Program-made: the position numbers and the translations under genes | Part shown: positions 57,602-64,000 of the stretch, in pieces | Numbering within the stretch: position 1 is the stretch's first letter | Layout of the letters: each line of letters starts with the position of its first letter | NCBI GenBank assembly: GCA_021307315.1 | Contig: JAJSPD010000010.1 | Location: 124,001-188,000, forward strand | Direction of reading: 5' to 3' | Source: Bisporella sp. PMI_857 | Lineage: Eukaryota > Ascomycota > Leotiomycetes > Helotiales > Helotiaceae | Length of the DNA: 64,000 nucleotides | The notes under the pieces: generated by a model | The model's input: the letters and a program-made list of their open reading frames with translations, nothing else | Told to the model about the DNA's origin: nothing | Databases searched by the model: none

Positions 57602-59752
57602 CGCGCCGCTCTGTTGTGTATGGCCTATTCAGACGGCTGCTTTCGTGAATTTATTGTGCGTCGTTGAAGTGTCTTCGCCCGAATTTCCCGTCTCCTTCAT
57701 GGGTTCCCGCGCCTGCCGGACAATTCCTCCGCGTGCTGCGGTTTGGGGTGGTTAAGGTGGACATTACGTCAGTGATCTAGCTAGTGACGGTAGAGATTTG
57801 TCAGCAGCGTTTCTCTATGTCTTTCTGTAATGATTGATATGGATTTTGTGGACAAGTTTTTACTGTTTGGATATTTTGGGTTGGTCTTTGCTATTTTGGT
57901 TTCCTGCCGGGTGGTATTACTTGAAGCAAGCGGAAGGCATTGCAGTTGGGATGCTGTACTCGAGGCCCGTATGAGAACATGCTGTGATTCCACACGAGCT
58001 GTCAAGAGCATTTAGTCATCTGCCAGAGAAGTCGGTGCATTGGTTGAGTGACTGTGCACGTCGGTAGTAATATAACCAAGAGGCACATGTCACTGCGCTT
58101 GACCAATTTCAAAACCCACCTCGAAAATTTATACGCAATCGCCATTTGTCTGGAAAACCATTTCCTAGGGTGCTCACGGTTTCAAGTCTGTAATTCGGCT
58201 CGACTTCATTCTTAGATCTTAAAGCCACTCAGAAGCAAATAGCTTGGAAGCAGTACAAACCCAGCTACACAAATTATTAACATGCACCGTTTTGCCAATA
58301 TAAAAGAACCGGACTCTTTCGTTTCTCATGTCAAAGTGGTCCCTCAAATCAAGAAGCTGCTTTAGGAGGAACGATTGGACCATGTGTCGGATCTTGAATG
58401 CAAAGGGGTGAGTTTGGGAGTTACCCAAGTTGAAATACCACAGAACACAGCCCCAGATTTCTTCATTTACCATAGGTTTGCTGACAATTTCTAAAATCAG
58501 ATATACAATTGCTTGCGGAACTAGCGCAAAAAGAGAATGACGTAGCAGAGCATACATAAAGTTGTCATACACCTAAGGAAATCCTCTGGATATACAGCTA
58601 TTACTGGGAGCATATATCACTCCTCTAACTACTTTCGATTTCCAATATAAATACCCATAGCGTGTTTATATGCGTTTATATATATATGCGTATTCCGAAC
58701 CATTTCTTCCGATGTAGCATGTTTTACATGCACATTTAAGTAAGTCCGGAACACTGAAAAGCTAAATCTCACAAAACCAAGGCATAATCAGGATGTTTGA
58801 TGCCAAGCTTTCGAGTTAGCTATAAAGACACTTTCGCCTCTATCGCTGATCTTGAATAACCAAGTCTGATATAGCCCAGCTGGTATATTAACGGACATAA
58901 ATTAAACTTATTTGATGAACTCAGGGAGATTTTTACACCATAAGGCATACTTGGTGGTTGTGAATAGAAATTGCATAGGCTGCAGCATAAGGTTCTAGTG
59001 TATCATGGTGTATAACATTTGAGAATTCGTCATCCTAGATCCCGTTGCCATTCAACCTATTGTTGCTGATTCTTTAGGTTAACAAGGCAATATTGTCATG
59101 AGATATCGGGAACTACAACAAGGGACAATTACAGATGCAGTATCATGATGACACATTTTAAGTAAGTGCAGTTTTCGGAATCAGTTCACACTCCCTATGC
59201 TTTCCTCCCGATCCATCTATGTTCTTAGAGTTGTTCTTAGAGTTAAATGACTGAAATCCTTCAAGCTATTCTATCATATCCTTCCCTTCTCGTAACTAAG
59301 AACCTAGACCGTTCAATATATGAAATCTCTCTGTACCAAATTTTAAATTGATGTTAATACCAAACAACTCTTTGTCAAACCTATTGTAACATTTATTATT
59401 TTGGTTGTAGTAGAGTTTTGAATAGGGTATATTAATCTGGTTAAGGAACTAGAATAGAATCTATCTATAGTGCCATATGACAAGGAGTAGGTGGCTATAG
59501 ATATTGTGGAGTCGCCAAGTGTAGGCACCTATTTCAAACTAGCATATTTCTAGCTACTTATATTTACGAAGGTATAAATCTATAGGTTGAGTAGTGGCGT
59601 AGGAATGGGATCGTCGAGTCGGAGGCACGGTTATATGAGAAGCCTTCACACCACATATTTCTCCCTCACCGTCCGCATTCGACTCAGGTCGTAAGGGTCA
59701 TACCGATTCTCCCGGTCTTTCTCAAATGGGGTGGGTTTCCTGAATAACAGTA
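57602..59752. other. AT-rich stretch with one weak ORF
   Basis: The only coding-like frame is 58572-58219 (complement, 117 aa), with a hydrophobic N-terminus (HSLFALVPQAIVYLILEIV) and a mixed C-terminus. It lacks supporting context. The remainder is AT-rich with dense stops. Confidence 0.4.
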
Positions 59753-59925
59753 CAGTCAAACCTGGTTATATCGGAACTTGTTATATCGGAAACCTCCATA
59801 TATCGGAATGAACCTTGGATCCGCCGAGCTTTGGGTAGCTATAATGGACCTCGTTATATCGGAAACCTCTATATATCGGAAGGTTGGTTTGGCACCGAGC
59901 GTTCCGATATAACCAGGTTTGACTG
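59753..59925. mobile_element. 173-bp MITE with perfect 25-bp TIRs and TA target duplication (pogo/Fot1-like)
   Basis: The left end CAGTCAAACCTGGTTATATC (continuing GGAAC, 59753-59777) is an exact inverted copy of the right end (59901-59925). Both sides are flanked by TA (59751-59752 and 59926-59927). CAGT...ACTG termini with a TA duplication are typical of the pogo/Fot1 branch of Tc1/mariner transposons. The 123-bp interior has no coding capacity but holds further copies of the TATATCGGA unit. It is therefore a non-autonomous element needing transposase from elsewhere. Identical TIRs suggest fairly recent movement. Confidence 0.92.
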
Positions 59926-60244
59926 TATATGTTCGTGCTCCGTCATCCTGGGAATTAGCACACGGGCTTGAATTGACTTTAGTAACCTGCCTCTGGTACT
60001 AACTCGCTGAGATCGGGTTCAAATTCTTCAAAGAGATTAATTTTTAAATTTTTTTGCTATTTCAATCTCAACTCAGCATGTTTTCAGTTCCAACAAGTTA
60101 GTGTCATTGACATTGGTAACGGAAGAGAAGTAATAAAACAACAAATATATCGAGAAGACTAAGCGTATACAAGCCGGAAATGTCGTTAACGTGCATCTTC
60201 CCTATTCCAGTGTTCTGGTATCCTAGTCGCGAAACCAGAATGCC

Positions 60245-61574
60245 TCAGTTCTGTGTACTAACACATTGCGGACACGAGCCACCATTCTGATTTTGATTCT
60301 GAACAAAGACAACCATAACAGCTGAGAACCTGCGATCGTTAGTATCTGGCAACAGTGCCAATACATCGCGTCAAGAAAGAAACACGTACGCAGCTGTAGC
60401 TGTAAATATATCAACACTGCGAGCTCCACCGCTTAGGGACATGAGTCCGGCCGCGAAAGCCACAGCGAAGAGAGCAATGACCCCGAGCACTTCACTATTC
60501 GAATGGAGTTTAGAGAGCACCGTTATGGCGGCTACCGGGAGAGCACAAGCTGTGATGGTCGCCACCCCAGACGTAAAGTGCAGAATACGACGTTTGGAGA
60601 ATGTGTTGAGAGTTACCGCTTTCTTGCAAGGGCATATAGGTTCCTGTGACCTGGTGTTCGGCCATATAGCCCCGAGCGCCTTTTCAACGTCAGGGGGCAG
60701 TATCTTGACTTTTTTCCACCACTTGCGGAAACATAGCACGAAAGGTATCCATTTAGTAGCCACCCAGCGAGTGAGGCCGTCTACTTCATAGTCGGAGTGA
60801 GGAAATATAAGGTCCAGTTTATCCTCTTCCCTTTTTTTCGGCCTGAAAAGACTGGGAAGAAGGTTCAAGGCCAGTTGGCCGATTGAAGGGCCGTTCTGTG
60901 GGTCCGATATCGTTGGCACAATATCAATATCACCCCAGCTCTGTGAGCCGGCCCCATTAATCTTCAAGGCGACTGGCTCTGCAATCAGCAATCTCCGCAG
61001 CGTTGTGACGTTAAAAGGTTCAGCTTTGGGAAATGCTGTGATTTGAGAGTACTGGATAAGGGCTGCATCTGTTAAAGCAGTTGAGTCAACAACTTTACGT
61101 CAAAAACATTAGTAGGGACAAACTGTATTTCTCCAAGACTTCCCGTATCTCGGTGATCAAATCAAACTGCTTCCGAGCCAGGCGGTCCTGTTTATATTTA
61201 GATTCCAACAAGTGTTCGACACTCTCGTTAAGAAACTCTTCTTCACAGTCTGTGAATTTACGATGACCTTCAAGGTCTGTCCATTCCTGATTGTGAAGCT
61301 TTGCTCTCAACTGGTGGAGCTCGGCCTGGTAATAGAGCAAACTCTTAATATTCAAGTCTCTGAAGGATTGAAATGCCTCAAGCCCAGGATTGTCTGTGAT
61401 GATCCTAGCCAAATTTGGCCAGCCAGGTAAAGGCTGATTGAGATCTTCTTCAGGTGGCAAACGTTCGCCGCTGGGGGTGCAGTGGGGGCATTGCCTACGT
61501 GTTGGGGGAGCTGCCTCTAATCTAGAGCTATAACTTGGAGGTGAAAGGGACGGTCGGGGTTCAAGTTGAGCCAT
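60245..61574 (-). CDS. DUF6594-type membrane protein
   Basis: Three exons, 61574-61124, 61068-60390 and 60329-60245, give 404 aa; introns of 55 and 60 nt, the second with a perfect ATACTAAC branch. Residues 1-45 are Pro/Ser-rich. Family features follow: PGWPNLARIITDNPGLEAFQSF, then NIKSLLYYQAELHQLRAKL (the conserved Tyr-Gln-Ala-Glu-Leu block), a helical region, and VTTLRRLLIAEP. The C-terminal third has three hydrophobic segments: FTSGVATITACALPVAAITVLS, VLGVIALFAVAFAAGLMSLSG and FTATAA | FSAVMVVFVQ (split by intron 2). It ends in a short Gln/Asn/Cys tail. Such proteins are abundant and lineage-expanded in filamentous ascomycetes, often near incompatibility genes; their function is unknown. 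Confidence 0.8.
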
Positions 61575-63560
61575 TTTGGTGCTGGATCTCGCAAATTTCG
61601 AAAGAACGAATGCCTGCTGGTGGTCTGTGTTCTCACTTGAATACCCTTTTCAGGATATACTACCCCACACCCTTTCAAGTACGATAGCTCGGACGGCGGC
61701 TCTAGTTTTCTAGCTAGGGCAGAGCTTTATCAGCAACAAAAGCCTAAACTGCGAGCACAAGCTGGTATTGGCGGAGATTTCTATCGCATGCTGCAAAGTA
61801 GACAAGGGAGCGCAATACCGCCATGGTCATTTGTGGTTGTATGCGGCTTCATGTAAGTGAGAGTTTATGCTGGTAACCTTGACCCGAATATCCTTCTAAT
61901 TGGTGGTTAGAATCTGACCGATTATGACACTCCAGACTGATGTTTTTTACTTCTCGAAAAGTAGCATATCAACACTCTGGTGGCAAACGGCTCGCGAATT
62001 GCTTTCAACCAAAACCACTTTGTAGTTCTGGCTGACCTAATTTTGTGGATTTTAACCACTTAAATAATCGCTGGTATGATGAGAGCTCGAAAGCTTCTAT
62101 GAATTTTCTTCTCAAGAGGAGGGAAGCTGTGATGCGGCACTTGAGCTTTATGGGCACTCCTTGAAAAAATGCGTGGTTTTCTATTTGCTCTTTCCTTTGT
62201 TCTCACATGCCAGCGACTCTCACAGAATAGATGTTCGCAGTAGCGAGAGATTGTGAAGTGCTACTGACGGACAAGGATAGCAAAGGAGCGACGACTAGAA
62301 TAACAGGAAAATTCGCTATCGCCAAAGAAAAATCATCTCAGGTAAGCAGACTCGCATGATAGTGGAATGGAGGTAGATAATATGTACAGAAAGAAGAATT
62401 ATTGGTAGTTCCGAGCATTGTCGCCTCTTTTGCGACGAATCCGAGGCAATCACTGATATGGGTGGCAATGCGCTGGCACCGCTCACGCTGGCTGTTGCTG
62501 ACTCCTGCAGGCTTATATATTGCATTCGTGGTGAATATAACGCAGCCTTGATGCACGACGAAACTAAACGTAAGCATGCGGCTCCAAAAGAAAGACCCCT
62601 CGGTGCATTACTAAGGCTCGCAGGACAACCGCCTAATTAGCTCGAAGTAGATATATATGGAAGGCTGGGACCGCTGAGCCCAAACCAAATCGCAATTCGA
62701 ATTGAATAGAGAAATCGTTGTTCAACGACAAAATGCCTCCGTACCCTATCACTGCTCAGCGTCAATGACGTCTCTCATCTATGTAGCATCCGCAGCATAA
62801 GGGCTAGTGAATTACCTTTTCTCTGGTCTTCGAACCTCTCTACGCCCCAGAGCACGTTGCCGTCCACCATGGTGATACAGAATGAGAGACTATCGCCCAT
62901 CTTATATGAAAGCGCGAGGGTAAGTAATACCGGCGTCCCACCGTGTTGAATATGGGTCTCTCATGAGGCTCTCAGCTGAGCCGTCGGATTTCCCTTGGGC
63001 CGGACTTGAAACCAAAAACCCTTGTTCGCCAACTCCAATACTGGCACATCACGGGCGGGCTTGAGGCTTTTTGGTCTCTTGATTGATTGTCTTTCACTGC
63101 GGGACATGAAGTATCTCGTCTGGAGTGATCTTGGTTTTTGGTTGGACGCTGTTGCTTACTAACCAAACGGCCATCCCCTTCCACACCGCTCCTGCTCCTC
63201 ATCGTTCAGCTGGTGGATTCTATATACCACCTGTGCCATTGGTGGTGCCTTGCTGTTGCATCATACTCTGCCTTGGCAGAACGCCGAATTGGCAAACGCC
63301 ATAGTTTGCATTAGGCAAGAGGCTGGACATCGCGCCTATATCCGAGGAGAGAAGCGTAATTTAGCTTCATCATCTGCGGGATTATCTTTTGTGTGTAACC
63401 CAAAACGCGGAAATATCCCATGAAGCTCTAACCTTATGAACCATTGGGTTCAATGGCGCGGTCTATAAGACGAGCGGTGGCGCTCCAGCATGGCAAAGTA
63501 GCCCGAACATAATCAACTCCCCAAGCTTGAACACTCCACGCTCGATTCAATTCCAACATC
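61575..63560. other. Intergenic stretch, no gene seen
   Basis: About 2 kb between the DUF6594 gene and the partial gene at the right edge. ORFs at 62316-62577 and 62972-63202 are not recognised. Confidence 0.5.
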
Positions 63561-64000
63561 ATGCCAGGAGCAATAGTGGAAAATGGTAGGCTGCCAGTTC
63601 CTGTTATCTGTAGTAGCTGCTAACGAAACTGTAGTCCATGGTGGTTTCCTTCCCTCGAATCTTCCTGATGCCACGTGCTCAGCCTCAGCGGCGCTATTCA
63701 AAGGATCGAATACCACGCTCGCGGATGATGATCTTCATAAAGATTTGACCTATAAATCCCAGAAACATGCTTGGCTTGATCGTCTTCTGAAAATCTTCTG
63801 TACCAAAAGCTCTAAGCAGAACCATACAATCATGGGTCAGGGAAGTGTGCAGCCCCGGCCGGAGGTATGCCGAATCTCCTCATTAATTACCATGTCAACT
63901 AACCGAAGTCTTCGATAGACTTACGCTAACTCGTCACCTTGGCTCCTACCTGTCTACGTACTCTCAACTCGTCGGGACAAGGACAAGCATCATGTCGCAA
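63561..64000 (+). CDS. Unknown gene, 5' portion (3' partial)
   Basis: Exon 1 at 63561-63585 (MPGAIVEN plus one base), a 49-nt intron (GTAGGC, branch GCTAAC, TAG), exon 2 at 63635-63864, a second 54-nt intron (GTATGC, branch ACTAAC, TAG) and exon 3 from 63919, open to the window edge. The predicted start reads MPGAIVENVHGGFLPSNLPD. It continues as a polar ~75-residue segment with LDRLLKIFCTK and ends SSPWLLPVYVLSTRRDKDKHHVA at the edge. No signal peptide. I do not recognise the family. A longer unspliced frame through exon 2 has no good start, which favours this model. Confidence 0.55.

Noticed and set aside
1..64000. CRISPR arrays, rRNA genes or a secondary-metabolite cluster
   Set aside because: No regularly spaced repeats, no rRNA sequence and no polyketide, peptide or terpene synthase frames were seen.

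Overview
The window looks like nuclear DNA of a filamentous ascomycete (Pezizomycotina, probably Leotiomycetes-like). Genes are sparse and lie on both strands without operons. Most carry 1 to 6 short introns (about 45-75 nt, one of about 240 nt) with GT...CTAAC...YAG signals, and the products are typical fungal housekeeping proteins. The class-level assignment is inference. I ran no database searches, so names rest on recognising protein families by eye.

Layout. 0-15 kb: Trf4/Cid14-type poly(A) polymerase (+, 5' end cut off by the window), Yip1 (-), Pam16 (+), a 3 kb AT-rich gap, a small membrane protein (-), a 966-aa Ser/Pro-rich nuclear protein with two internal repeat families (-), an OXLD1-type mitochondrial protein (+), Dpm3 (-) and ribosomal protein eL13 (+). 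15-28 kb: a small Cys-containing protein (+), a frameshifted relic (-), a coiled-coil protein (-), a 75-aa disordered protein (+), a Vip1-like RRM protein (-) and a luciferase-domain protein (-). 28-38 kb: a DUF3405 membrane protein (+), an OPT oligopeptide transporter (+), an initiator tRNA-Met (-) and a Cus2/Tat-SF1 splicing factor with a one-base frameshift (+). 40-48 kb: ethanolamine kinase (-), glucosidase II beta subunit (-), a small Cys-rich ORF (+) and alternative oxidase (-). 48-64 kb: a 5.4 kb gene-poor stretch, a 1287-aa disordered protein (+), a small charged ORF (-), a 173-bp pogo/Fot1-type MITE, a DUF6594 membrane protein (-) and a 5' fragment of an unknown gene running off the right edge (+).

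Functionally this is an ordinary mix: RNA surveillance and splicing (Trf4, Cus2, Vip1), the secretory pathway and glycosylation (Yip1, Dpm3, glucosidase II beta), mitochondria (Pam16, OXLD1-like, alternative oxidase), lipid head-group synthesis (ethanolamine kinase), translation (eL13, initiator tRNA) and transport (OPT). There is no biosynthetic cluster.

The most striking observation is the initiator tRNA-Met gene at 35995-36121 (complement). Its D-loop is split by a 55-bp insert with every hallmark of a spliceosomal mRNA intron (GTAAAT at the 5' end, TACTAAC, TAG at the 3' end). Removing it exactly leaves a perfect 72-nt initiator tRNA with all the initiator-specific features. Fungal nuclear tRNA introns are otherwise known only after position 37 and are removed by the tRNA endonuclease, so this could be a tRNA that depends on the spliceosome. 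Other items worth following are the MITE, the frameshift in the splicing factor, the ATG-only first exon of Pam16 and the repeat architecture of the 966-aa protein.
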